Shown one piece after another: positions 25,165 to 33,553 of a stretch of DNA of 45,413 nucleotides. The notes under the pieces are model-generated. The model was given only the letters and a program-made list of their open reading frames with translations, searched no databases and was not told the origin of the DNA. The position numbers and the translations under genes are program-made. The DNA is from Helicobacteraceae bacterium. GTDB lineage: Bacteria > Campylobacterota > Campylobacteria > Campylobacterales > Helicobacteraceae. The stretch covers positions 1 through 45,413 of the forward strand of contig CAAFVR010000032.1 of NCBI GenBank assembly GCA_900766555.1, read 5' to 3'. Position 1 is the first letter of the stretch; each line of letters opens with the position of its first letter.

Positions 25165-25952
25165 CGCTAGCAATAATTCAAAGTCAAAATATTAGCTTAG
25201 AGGATGTGAAATCTCAACTGAAGCATCTAAAAAGCGGGACTTTGGTGATATTTAATGATTATGCGCTAGATCCTTTTTATACGGAATTAAATTTCAATGC
25301 AGAAAATGCGATTTTGAAATTAAATGCGCTAAAAAAGCTAGCCAAAGTGCATAATTTGCATCTATTAATTCCGTTAATTTTGCCAGATCCGCAAAATAGA
25401 GCGCTAAAAAAATTGGCCCTAATAAAACCAAAAGAAGTGGCATTTTATCCTCAGCAAAAGTTAATCAATTATCCGCATTGGGATGAGCAAAGCTTTTTTG
25501 CAAATATAGATAACAATGTGCCGCCGCTAATTTTTAGCAAAAATGGCATAAAATTTGGAGCGATTTTTGGCTATGAAGTGCATTTTGACTCCATATTTGC
25601 TTTGTTAAATGCGCAAAATGTCGATGTTGTAATTATGTGTAGTGCATGTGCTTTTAATTCATTTGAACGCTGGCTCATGATTGCTAAAACTCGCGCATTT
25701 TGCAATTCTATGATGCTAATACAGGCCAATTGCGTGGGTGATTTTAAGCTTGTTAATAGAAATGAGCGTTTTTATGGCAAGAGTTTTGTGCTAAAAGCAG
25801 ATGGAGAAATATTAGAAATGCTAGATTCAAGACCTAGTATGCTTTGCTTTGATATCAAAAAAAGTGATATAACAAACATGGCAAAAGAGTGGAGATTTCG
25901 CAACATTTCCAAAAGGGAAAATCCTAAAAGGGAAGATAAAGGAAGCAGATGA
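25161..25952 (+). CDS. Carbon-nitrogen hydrolase (nitrilase) superfamily protein with an altered active site
   Basis: A 263-residue alpha-beta-beta-alpha fold protein of the CN hydrolase superfamily, corresponding in position to H. pylori HP1481. The expected Glu-Lys-Cys triad is partly visible. The Lys is in FYPQQKLINY and the Cys in VDVVIMCSACAFNSFERW, but the Glu position is occupied by Asp in VIFNDYALDP. The substrate cannot be predicted. Overlaps xseB and rpoD by four bases each (ATGA). Confidence 0.72.
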   Translation: MTLAIIQSQNISLEDVKSQLKHLKSGTLVIFNDYALDPFYTELNFNAENAILKLNALKKLAKVHNLHLLIPLILPDPQNRALKKLALIKPKEVAFYPQQKLINYPHWDEQSFFANIDNNVPPLIFSKNGIKFGAIFGYEVHFDSIFALLNAQNVDVVIMCSACAFNSFERWLMIAKTRAFCNSMMLIQANCVGDFKLVNRNERFYGKSFVLKADGEILEMLDSRPSMLCFDIKKSDITNMAKEWRFRNISKRENPKREDKGSR

Positions 25953-27871
25953 AAAAATTAAAAGATCTAGAAACATTATTTAAGGCTAGAAAAAGCGACT
26001 TTTTATCATTTGAGCGCATAGCCGAGACGCTAAAACAAATGCCAGATGAGAAAATCGTTACAAAAATTCACGAGCTTTGTGATACTTACAAAGTCACATT
26101 GGTTAGTTCAAGCGAGCTAGCGCAAAAATTAAATGCAAAAGATAAAGAACAACAAGCAAAAGAGCGCAAAAAAATCGTAGATGAAGAGCTAAATTCCGAA
26201 TTTGACCTCATGAAAGAAAATGAATTTCTAGAATGGAGCAGATCTGACAGCCCCGTGCGTATGTATTTGCGCGAAATGGGCCGCGTAGAACTTTTAACAA
26301 AAGATGAAGAAGTATCTTTGAGCAAACAAATCGAATTTGGCGAAAATATAATATTAGATGCCATATGTTCTGTGCCATATTTGATAGATTTTATACATGA
26401 TTACAAAGATGCGCTGATAAATCGCGAGCGCCGAGTCAAAGAACTTTTCAAAAATTTTGATGATGACGAAGATGACGAAAATAAAGATAACTCAAATACA
26501 GATGAAGAAGACCCAAAATTAACGGATAAAAAAGATCAAAAAAGAGTTGAAAAAGTGCTAGCTTCTTTTGCCGCGCTAGAAAATGCCAAAAATGACTGGC
26601 TAAAAATCCTAGAGGCAAAACCAGAAGAAAAAGAAAAAAATAAAACAAAAGAAAAAAAAGCCAAAGAAAAAGATAAAGAAAAAGAAAAGGACAAAAAAGA
26701 GAAAGAAAAAAAGACCAAAAAAGCCAAAAATGCGCCAGATCCGCTAATTTATACACTTAGTATCGCGCATAAACAGCAGATTCTAAAGCAAAAATTACTA
26801 GATCTTGGTCCAACAAGCAAGCTTATAACCGAGCTTGTAAAAGCGATGGAAAATACAATCAAAATCGATGGCGGTTTTGAGCGCGAGTTAAAACGCCTTG
26901 AATATCGATTACCGCTATTTAACGAAGGCCTAATAAAAAATCATAAAAAAATACTAAGTAAAATTTCTGGCATGTCGCGCGAAGACATAAGTGCCGCGGT
27001 CCCAGAAGTCACGATGGTAAATATCTACATGGATATCAAAAAGTTAGTGCAAACCAAAGAGGCTAGCGAAGAAGGCTTTGACCTTGAGCCTGAGAAATTG
27101 AAGGAAATTTTGGAGCAAATAAAGCGCGGCAAAATCATATATGACAAAGCAAAAGGCAAAATGGTCAAATCAAATTTGCGCCTTGTTGTAAGCATTGCAA
27201 AACGTTATACAAATCGCGGCTTGCCATTCCTAGATCTGATACAAGAGGGCAATATCGGACTAATGAAAGCTGTAGATAAATTTGATTACAAGCGCAATTA
27301 TAAATTCTCGACATATGCCACTTGGTGGATCAGACAGGCCATTTCTCGCGCCATAGCGGATCAGGCGAGGACAATTCGTATCCCAATCCATATGATTGAA
27401 ACTACAAATCGCATACATAAAATACAGCGAAAATATGTGCAAAAAACGGGCAAAGAGCCAGATATGGAAACGATCGCGCAAGAAATTGGTCTAAGTGTGG
27501 ATAAAGTAAAACATGTTATAAAAATCACAAAAGAGCCAATAAGTCTTGAGGCGCCAATTGGCGGCGATGATGATGGCAAATTTGGCGACTTTGTCGAAGA
27601 TAAAAATTCAACAAATGCCATAGATCAAATCATGAAAGAAGATTTGCGCGCACAAATTTTTGAGGTGCTAAATCAATTAAACCCAAGAGAACAAGATGTT
27701 ATCCGCATGCGTTTTGGTCTGCTAGATGACGAAAGCGACCGAACATTAGAGGAAATCGGCAAAGAACTTAGCGTAACGCGAGAACGCGTCCGCCAGATCG
27801 AATCTAGCGCAATAAAAAAGCTAAAACATCCAAAAGTCGGCCGCAAACTAAAAAGCTATATCGAAGAATAA
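25949..27871 (+). CDS. rpoD: Primary RNA polymerase sigma factor RpoD (sigma-80)
   Basis: Housekeeping sigma factor. 640 residues. Region 1.2 (DSPVRMYLREMGRVELLT), region 2 including the -10 recognition helix (TYATWWIRQAISRAIADQAR), region 3 and region 4 with the helix-turn-helix (TLEEIGKELSVTRERVRQIE) are intact. Between regions 1.2 and 2 is a lysine/glutamate low-complexity insertion (about 225-262, KEKDKEKEKDKKEKEKKTKK) longer than I expect in H. pylori. Its A-rich DNA suggests variable length. Strong AAGGAAG ribosome-binding site. Last gene of the plus-strand train from ribE. Confidence 0.97.
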   Translation: MKKLKDLETLFKARKSDFLSFERIAETLKQMPDEKIVTKIHELCDTYKVTLVSSSELAQKLNAKDKEQQAKERKKIVDEELNSEFDLMKENEFLEWSRSDSPVRMYLREMGRVELLTKDEEVSLSKQIEFGENIILDAICSVPYLIDFIHDYKDALINRERRVKELFKNFDDDEDDENKDNSNTDEEDPKLTDKKDQKRVEKVLASFAALENAKNDWLKILEAKPEEKEKNKTKEKKAKEKDKEKEKDKKEKEKKTKKAKNAPDPLIYTLSIAHKQQILKQKLLDLGPTSKLITELVKAMENTIKIDGGFERELKRLEYRLPLFNEGLIKNHKKILSKISGMSREDISAAVPEVTMVNIYMDIKKLVQTKEASEEGFDLEPEKLKEILEQIKRGKIIYDKAKGKMVKSNLRLVVSIAKRYTNRGLPFLDLIQEGNIGLMKAVDKFDYKRNYKFSTYATWWIRQAISRAIADQARTIRIPIHMIETTNRIHKIQRKYVQKTGKEPDMETIAQEIGLSVDKVKHVIKITKEPISLEAPIGGDDDGKFGDFVEDKNSTNAIDQIMKEDLRAQIFEVLNQLNPREQDVIRMRFGLLDDESDRTLEEIGKELSVTRERVRQIESSAIKKLKHPKVGRKLKSYIEE

Positions 27872-28184
27872 CTTCGCTAGCCTCGCCGCGATTGCTGATT
27901 GCTGCAGCTTTTGCTTATCTCCTCGCGCTCTCAAGGCTTGCCTCTGGAGCGCCCGCTCCCTCGCTCTCCCTCAAGGCGCTCACCCTTGCGCTATTGGGCT
28001 GTCTACTATTAAAGTTATTCAGTTATTGCCACAGCCATTTTCTCTCCTCCCTTTGTGTGGCGAACTATAGCGGATCTAGCACGCCACCATCTCTGTGCGT
28101 TATCATTTTGAAAGTATGTTGTGGATTATTACTGTGACCTACTCACGCTAAAAACTGCGCAGCGCTCTCCCCGCCCTTCTTACT
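27872..28184. other. GC-rich structured intergenic region, no convincing gene
   Basis: This 313-base gap between convergent rpoD and mqo is about 52 percent GC by hand count, against mid-30s around it. It contains hairpins: GGAGC/GCTCC at 27946-27959, GGCTGT/ACAGCC at 27997-28036, and GTGGCG/CGCCAC at 28057-28087. It also has a direct repeat CTCAAGGC. On the minus strand two micro-ORFs occur: 28065-28106 (13 residues, MITHRDGGVLDPL) and 28015-28038 (MAVAITE) with a strong GGGAGGAG ribosome-binding site five bases upstream of its ATG. I looked for RNase P RNA, tmRNA, SRP RNA and common riboswitch cores and did not recognise any. A structured non-coding RNA, a small leader-type RNA, a dispersed repeat or a remnant are all possible. 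Confidence 0.5.
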
Positions 28185-29621
28185 TTACTGCTCCTGGGCT
28201 TCTTCTTTATTTTCTCTACTCTCTTTTTTATCGTCTTCTTTGTTTTCGCCACTTTGGGCGTTGTGGTGATTTGACCTTGGTTCATCAGGGGATAATTCTT
28301 GATAAAAGCGATCTGAATCTAATGTTGCGCCTAGGAAATTGCAGATCTCATTGGCATCTAAGATTGCATTTTCAAGACAGGATGTAGCCCCTGGGCTTGG
28401 CGTCATATTAAACATTAATCCGCCATCTGTTTTGATTTTGCGCTCGCCCATAATTAGCTTTTTAGCAGTTAGATCCAGCACTTGCGGGCGCACTTCGCCA
28501 AATCCGTTGGCATAGCTCAGATCGCCAACGCGCAGGCTTGGGATCAATTTTTGAGCAGATTTTAAAAATTCTTTGCGCCCAATAAAAGGCATTTCAAAAA
28601 CGATATTTTTAAATACATAATTTCTAATTTCAGAATCTTTTAGCAAATCTAGCCCGATTTTTATAACATCAAGGCGCATATCGATTTTCAAAAGTTCATA
28701 GCTTATATTGTTATACCAATGTTTGCCCTTTTCGAGCTTTGGTATCACAAGAGCAGTCGGCCCAATGCGAGTGCGCGACTTTATTCTCACATCTGGATCG
28801 CCGTGAATTGCGGCAAATGGGAGCTTTGGATTTTGAACCGTATAAACTTTGCCGCGCAGCAGATCTGGCACAAAATAGAAATTCCCAGCTATTGGCAAAC
28901 AGCCCAAATCCATGCCATAGCCCATTTTCTGAGCTAGCGGGAGCGAATGTGAACCAGCATCAACTAACACATATTTTGCATAAATTTCTTCATTATCGCG
29001 AGAAATCACAGCATATGCATCTCCACGTTTTTGTATATCTTTTACAAAATAGTTCAAAAATATTTTGGACTCGCTATTGTGCGCTATCGCATTTTGGGCA
29101 AAACTTTTTGTAAGTGCGCTAAAATCTACTGCGCACCACTCAAATTCTGTGCCGACAGCTAGCATTTTTTCTGGTCGATCTAGTCCGTTTTGGCATTCCA
29201 CAACTTTTGGCTCAAGCTCTTTTATCTTTTCTTTATCAAAAAGTTTGATATCTGGAAAAATGTGCTGAAAGCTATCTTGGCGCTTTTGTAAAAAGTCGCA
29301 TTCTTCCTCGCCAATTGCAACGCACATTTTCTGATGGCCAAAAATTGCTGAATTTTGCAAATTTTGATTCAATGCATAATTGCGCACTTTATTTGCGGCA
29401 AAGCGTATTTTAGAGGCTTTTTCAAAGCTCATATTTGTTTCAATTGAGCCATCATGTATTGTTTGCGAATTGGCCTTGGCACTTGAGCTTATTTTTGCTA
29501 GATCATTGCATTTTTCCACCAGGGCGATGCGCTTAACATCGCTATATTTACTAAGCGTGTAAAAAAGTGCAGATCCAGAGATCCCGCCGCCAATGATTAT
29601 TACATCAAATTCATTTTGCAT
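28185..29621 (-). CDS. mqo: Malate:quinone oxidoreductase
   Basis: Membrane-associated FAD enzyme oxidising malate to oxaloacetate with electron transfer to menaquinone. 478 residues. The FAD motif is VIIIGGGISGSALFY, and family signatures SQTIHDGSIETN and RTRIGPTALVIPKLE are present. The last about 30 residues are a charged low-complexity tail (GENKEDDKKESRENKEEAQEQ minus its first residue) not needed for the fold. Its start overlaps the end of znuC by 11 bases. rpoD as neighbour is shared with H. pylori (HP0086 and HP0088). Confidence 0.92.
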   Translation of the reverse strand: MQNEFDVIIIGGGISGSALFYTLSKYSDVKRIALVEKCNDLAKISSSAKANSQTIHDGSIETNMSFEKASKIRFAANKVRNYALNQNLQNSAIFGHQKMCVAIGEEECDFLQKRQDSFQHIFPDIKLFDKEKIKELEPKVVECQNGLDRPEKMLAVGTEFEWCAVDFSALTKSFAQNAIAHNSESKIFLNYFVKDIQKRGDAYAVISRDNEEIYAKYVLVDAGSHSLPLAQKMGYGMDLGCLPIAGNFYFVPDLLRGKVYTVQNPKLPFAAIHGDPDVRIKSRTRIGPTALVIPKLEKGKHWYNNISYELLKIDMRLDVIKIGLDLLKDSEIRNYVFKNIVFEMPFIGRKEFLKSAQKLIPSLRVGDLSYANGFGEVRPQVLDLTAKKLIMGERKIKTDGGLMFNMTPSPGATSCLENAILDANEICNFLGATLDSDRFYQELSPDEPRSNHHNAQSGENKEDDKKESRENKEEAQEQ

Positions 29622-30351
29622 GTTCGCCCCTTAAAAAATGGTTCAAAATATCAGCCTCGCACAAATGACCCTCAAAATCTGAGAGCTCCCCATGCTCCAT
29701 GTCATGAAAGACCACTTCTTGATTTACAAAAAGAACCTTTGTTGCATAGCCCATCAATATTGATAAATCATGACTTATTAGGATCATCGTATGTGTCTTG
29801 TTATATTTCTTAAGCAAATCATATATATTTTTTTGCGTACTTTGGTCGATATTTGAGGTCGGCTCATCTAGAATTATTACTTTTGAGTTACCGCATAACG
29901 CGCGAGCTATCATAACGCGCTGGCGCTGGCCACCTGATAAATCGCCTATTTTTTCATTTGCAAGATGCGCTATTCCTAGCTCATTTAGATAATAAAGCGC
30001 TTCTTCTTCTTCATTTTTCTTAGGTCTAAAACCAAAAAATTTAGGCTTCAAAAATCCCATGCGTACGACATCAATAACGCGTATTGGAAAATGCGTGTTA
30101 ATGCTAGTGACCTGCGGGACATAACCCATATTTCTAAAAATCCTATTAGCATATGTAATGCTACCAATCGTAGGCGTCAAAAAGCCCAAAAGCAACTTTA
30201 TTAGCGTCGTTTTACCGCCACCATTTGGACCAATTAATACTAAAAAATCGCCATCTTGGACTGATAAATTTACATTTTTTAAAACCAAATCATGACTATT
30301 GCTATAAGCAAAGCTTAGGCCCTGGCAATGGATCAGATCTGGCGTATTCAT
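29611..30351 (-). CDS. znuC: Zinc/manganese-type ABC transporter ATPase
   Basis: A 246-residue cytoplasmic ATPase of a metal importer. Walker A is GPNGGGKTT, signature LSGGQRQR, Walker B VIILDEPTSN and the switch His is in LISHDL. ZnuC is favoured over other ABC ATPases because it directly abuts znuA (stop and start touch). No permease gene follows; instead mqo overlaps its 3' end by 11 bases. Confidence 0.9.
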   Translation of the reverse strand: MNTPDLIHCQGLSFAYSNSHDLVLKNVNLSVQDGDFLVLIGPNGGGKTTLIKLLLGFLTPTIGSITYANRIFRNMGYVPQVTSINTHFPIRVIDVVRMGFLKPKFFGFRPKKNEEEEALYYLNELGIAHLANEKIGDLSGGQRQRVMIARALCGNSKVIILDEPTSNIDQSTQKNIYDLLKKYNKTHTMILISHDLSILMGYATKVLFVNQEVVFHDMEHGELSDFEGHLCEADILNHFLRGEHAK

Positions 30352-31281
30352 CTATTTTTGCTTGGCAATTTTATTTGCAATTTCTAGCAAATTATTTGCC
30401 CAATCTTTGGCAAATGGATCTAGCGTGCCAATTTTTAGATTATTTGACTTTGCAATTAGCTCAACTTGCTTTTTTGAAAAATGCGGCTGGATATATACGA
30501 TTTTTAATTTATCTTTACGGATCGTATCGCTTAGCTCTTTTAGATGGCGCGGCTTGGCCTCCTTGCCATGGTGCTCGATACTAAGCTCTTTTAATCCATA
30601 TTCAGCACTCAAATATTCAAAAGCTGGATGATAAACTAAAAATGTTTTTTGCGCATTTGGTGCATCAAAAATGGCCTTAATATCGCTATCTAATTTATCT
30701 ATTTGCTCTTTAAAAGCTTGCAAATTTTTCGCATAAAGCGGCGCATTGTTCGGATCTAGCTCTTGGAGTGTTTGAGCTATTTTATCTGCTTGAAACCTAG
30801 CATATTTTACACTTAACCAAATATGCGAATCATGCCTATGTCCGTGATCGTGACCATGATCATGCTCTTCTTCGCCCTCATCTTCATCTTCATATTCTTC
30901 GTCATGATCGTGATCATGATGTCCATATACATTGTAATGTTTTAGGCCATTTTGTTCGCTGTATTTTAATAGATCTATAAATCTTAAATTTCTAGCATTT
31001 GATATAAAGCGATCTTTCCATCTGCGCTCAAAATCAATTCCTACGCCAAAATATACATCGCCATCACGCAAATTTTTCATCTGAGAAATGCTTGGCTCAT
31101 AGCTTTCTGGATTTTTATTACTTGGCGTTATCACATATACATCAGCTAGATCTTTTGCAATTTGCTCTACAAAATAACTCTGCGGATCTATCGATACAAT
31201 AACTTTAAGCTTGGCAAAAGAAATGCTAAAAAACAATGCCAAAAGGGCAAAAAAACCAAAGGTTTTGTAAAAAATCTTCAA
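30352..31281 (-). CDS. znuA: Zinc-type ABC transporter substrate-binding protein with His/acidic loop
   Basis: Cluster A-I periplasmic metal-binding protein, 309 residues, with signal peptide (about 1-23, ending SISFA). A loop at about 115-150 is packed with His, Asp and Glu (HHDHDHDEEYEDEDEGEEEH), the zinc-scavenging feature of ZnuA. Expected metal ligands: the first His is replaced by Glu (NPESYEPS), the second is in SHIWLSV, the third in YHPAFEYLS, and the Asp in LDPFAKDW. It is followed without a gap by znuC and preceded by an unknown gene by one base. Zur-type operators were not recognised upstream. Confidence 0.9.
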   Translation of the reverse strand: MKIFYKTFGFFALLALFFSISFAKLKVIVSIDPQSYFVEQIAKDLADVYVITPSNKNPESYEPSISQMKNLRDGDVYFGVGIDFERRWKDRFISNARNLRFIDLLKYSEQNGLKHYNVYGHHDHDHDEEYEDEDEGEEEHDHGHDHGHRHDSHIWLSVKYARFQADKIAQTLQELDPNNAPLYAKNLQAFKEQIDKLDSDIKAIFDAPNAQKTFLVYHPAFEYLSAEYGLKELSIEHHGKEAKPRHLKELSDTIRKDKLKIVYIQPHFSKKQVELIAKSNNLKIGTLDPFAKDWANNLLEIANKIAKQK

Positions 31282-31282
31282 A

Positions 31283-31639
31283 TTAATCCTTATTTCGCAT
31301 TGTATAAATGCCGCTTTGTAATAATAGCTCTAGAAAATGGCGCAAATCATGCAATAAATCATAGGTTTGAAATTCAAATTCCAAGCTTTCGCTATCAATC
31401 CCATAATCGCCAAATTCTTTTGATAAATCAAAATCGCGCGCGCCATCGCCCAAAACTCCGTGGATCTGGAATGAATCTAAATTGGCTTCAATTGTGAATT
31501 CTAAGCTGTGATTTGTGCTGTCTACAAAATATGTTGTGACCAAAATTTCACACCACTCATCATCTTTTAAATCTATGACTTCATAATCAAAGATATAAGC
31601 AATCGTGCTTAAATCCTGCTCAATTACTGAAATATCCAT
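31283..31639 (-). CDS. Uncharacterised acidic protein
   Basis: A 118-residue soluble acidic protein with no signal peptide or membrane segment. It is rich in Asp, Glu, Phe and Leu (IFDYEVIDLKDDEWCEILVT; LEFEFQTYDLLHDLRHFLEL) and has no domain that I recognise. AAGGAA lies before the ATG, which overlaps the previous stop by one base (TAATG). It ends one base before znuA, so it is cotranscribed with folP and the znu genes. No function is claimed. Confidence 0.7.
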   Translation of the reverse strand: MDISVIEQDLSTIAYIFDYEVIDLKDDEWCEILVTTYFVDSTNHSLEFTIEANLDSFQIHGVLGDGARDFDLSKEFGDYGIDSESLEFEFQTYDLLHDLRHFLELLLQSGIYTMRNKD

Positions 31640-32412
31640 TAAATTCCTTTTAAAATCTTCGCAATTCTGTCTCTTAATAATAGCTTATCCAAATCTATTA
31701 AAAAGCTCAAAAACAACTTTATTTCCCGCGTTTTCAAGCGCGATTTTAACAATTTTACCTCATGGATGAAAAATGCTTCATCATCTATTTTTTCAAGATT
31801 TATGAGCTCTTTTTCAAATCTTTTTTCAAGATTTAGACTTTTTGCTTGATTTAACATAACTTGCTCATGCAAAAATTCAATAAATCTTACATCCTGTTTA
31901 TAAAGCCATGCCTCACTATAAATATGACAAATGCGCAAAATAGCATCTATTAGCTCATTTTTGCGTTGATTTGTGCCTAGATCCGCTTGATCTTGCATGA
32001 TTTCTCTATTAATTGTTACAAATTTTGCAATTTTTGCTTGATTTTGGCCCTCTTTCTGCGCCCTTTTTAGCGCATCTTTTAAATCATCTAGATCTAGATT
32101 TTCATAACAATCTAGCATATCGCTCCTCAAGGATTCTGGCAAAATAGAACTCAAAATATCTAATATCTCAAAGCGCATTTTGTGATATTTAATTTCTATT
32201 GCATTGCTTAAAAATTCCTGATTTTTTAACTTAACGTATTTTAGCGCCAAGCTTTTTATGACGCTAAAATTGTGCTTTTCAACATGCAAATCTATAGCCG
32301 CATAAAGCTCTTTTATAGATGTCACTTCGCTTAAACTTCGCTCTAGATCCGATGTAGTGCTCTCATTTAGCGCGCTAGCAATAGAGGCCTTTATTTGCTC
32401 AAGCGTTTTCAT
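31639..32412 (-). CDS. Uncharacterised alpha-helical protein
   Basis: A 257-residue predominantly helical, charged cytoplasmic protein without cysteine-cluster, P-loop or other catalytic motif. Heptad-like Leu spacing occurs throughout (NLDLDDLKDALKRAQKEGQN; LDKLLLRDRIAKILKG at the C-terminus). It overlaps folP by 14 bases and sits where H. pylori has an unknown gene after folP (HP1233), but I cannot confirm homology by eye. Confidence 0.72.
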   Translation of the reverse strand: MKTLEQIKASIASALNESTTSDLERSLSEVTSIKELYAAIDLHVEKHNFSVIKSLALKYVKLKNQEFLSNAIEIKYHKMRFEILDILSSILPESLRSDMLDCYENLDLDDLKDALKRAQKEGQNQAKIAKFVTINREIMQDQADLGTNQRKNELIDAILRICHIYSEAWLYKQDVRFIEFLHEQVMLNQAKSLNLEKRFEKELINLEKIDDEAFFIHEVKLLKSRLKTREIKLFLSFLIDLDKLLLRDRIAKILKGI

Positions 32413-33553
32413 AATCTTTAAGCAACCTAAGCAGATCTAGATGTTCTTTTGGATCATGCACGCGCAAAATATTTGCTCCATTTAATAGCGCCAAAAGATT
32501 TGCCCCCAATGTGATTGAAAGCGCGCCAAAGGCATCTTTATCTATAATTTTTTGCAATGTTGATTTGCGACTTAGCCCCATCAATATTGGCAAATTAAAC
32601 TTTTTGAAATGCTCCAAATGCTTTAATATTTGCATATTTTGAAACGGATTTTTGGCAAAACCAAAGCCAGGATCAATTATTATTTTTCTCACAAAAGCCT
32701 GCTTTAATTGCTCAATTTTGGCGCTAAAAAAAGCATCCATTTCTGAGAAAAGATGCAAATAATCACAATTATTACTCATATCTTTTGGTCGGCCTTTTGT
32801 GTGCATCAACACATAGCTTGAGTCATATTTAACGCAAAGCTCTGCCATTTTAAAATCACTTAATCCGCTTACATCATTTATCATTACAAAGCCCGCATCT
32901 AGCGCGGCTTGCGCCGTTAGTGCATTATATGTATCGATGCTAAAAATTGAGCTTTTTTGCAAATTATTTTTAACTATATGCTTAAAAATGCCATCTAATT
33001 TTGCTAGCTCTTCTTTGGGCTCTATTAGATCCGCTCCTGGGCGCGAGCTAGCCGCTCCAATATCGATAATATGCACGCTAGATCCGATAAATTCCTCAAT
33101 TTGTTTTATGGCTTCAAGTTCATTTTTCCTAGAATTTGCATAAAAGCTATTATCTGTGCAATTCACAATACCCATTATTTGACGCTCAAAAACTTGCGAA
33201 CTTTGGACATTTTGTAAAATTTCATCTGCTATTTTAGGCAGAGAAAATGGCTGGTTTTTTAGCCCCTTTAGCATGTCTTTTAGTTCATTTTTTTTGCCAA
33301 ATAAAATGCCCTCATATTTTTTATCCGCGCATAAAATCAAATCCCTTGGCGTTGCAAATTCTAGATTGAAACTAAGCGCTTCTTGCTTTAATATTAGCGC
33401 TTGCGTCCTGCTTAGATCCGATATTTTAAAGGCTAAAATCTCGCCCTTTTGCGACATTATTTTTATGCCCGCTTTGTCGACATTAATGTCTTGCATTTGC
33501 TTGCTTAGACTTAGCGGATTTAACCTCTGGATCTTTATTTTTGCAGTATTCAT
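32399..33553 (-). CDS. folP: Dihydropteroate synthase
   Basis: Condenses 6-hydroxymethyl-7,8-dihydropterin pyrophosphate with p-aminobenzoate, the sulfonamide target. 384 residues: an N-terminal extension of about 125 residues without known function (typical of the epsilon form), then the TIM barrel. Motifs are present but diverged: IMGIVNCTDNSFYANSR for the usual NVTPDSFSDGG, DIGAASSRPGA for DIGGESTRPGA, MINDVSG, IIDPGFGFAKN and LMGLSRKS. It overlaps holB by four bases. Confidence 0.92.
   Translation of the reverse strand: MNTAKIKIQRLNPLSLSKQMQDINVDKAGIKIMSQKGEILAFKISDLSRTQALILKQEALSFNLEFATPRDLILCADKKYEGILFGKKNELKDMLKGLKNQPFSLPKIADEILQNVQSSQVFERQIMGIVNCTDNSFYANSRKNELEAIKQIEEFIGSSVHIIDIGAASSRPGADLIEPKEELAKLDGIFKHIVKNNLQKSSIFSIDTYNALTAQAALDAGFVMINDVSGLSDFKMAELCVKYDSSYVLMHTKGRPKDMSNNCDYLHLFSEMDAFFSAKIEQLKQAFVRKIIIDPGFGFAKNPFQNMQILKHLEHFKKFNLPILMGLSRKSTLQKIIDKDAFGALSITLGANLLALLNGANILRVHDPKEHLDLLRLLKDYENA

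Noticed and set aside
26448..26756. Open minus-strand frame opposite the rpoD low-complexity insertion, rich in Phe and Leu
   Set aside because: It is the complement of the Lys/Glu codons (AAA, GAA) and has no start context.
27892..28137. 81-codon plus-strand frame in the rpoD-mqo gap
   Set aside because: Starts at TTG without a ribosome-binding site, has Leu/Ala/Ser composition unlike any gene here, and lies in GC-rich structured DNA that keeps frames open by chance.
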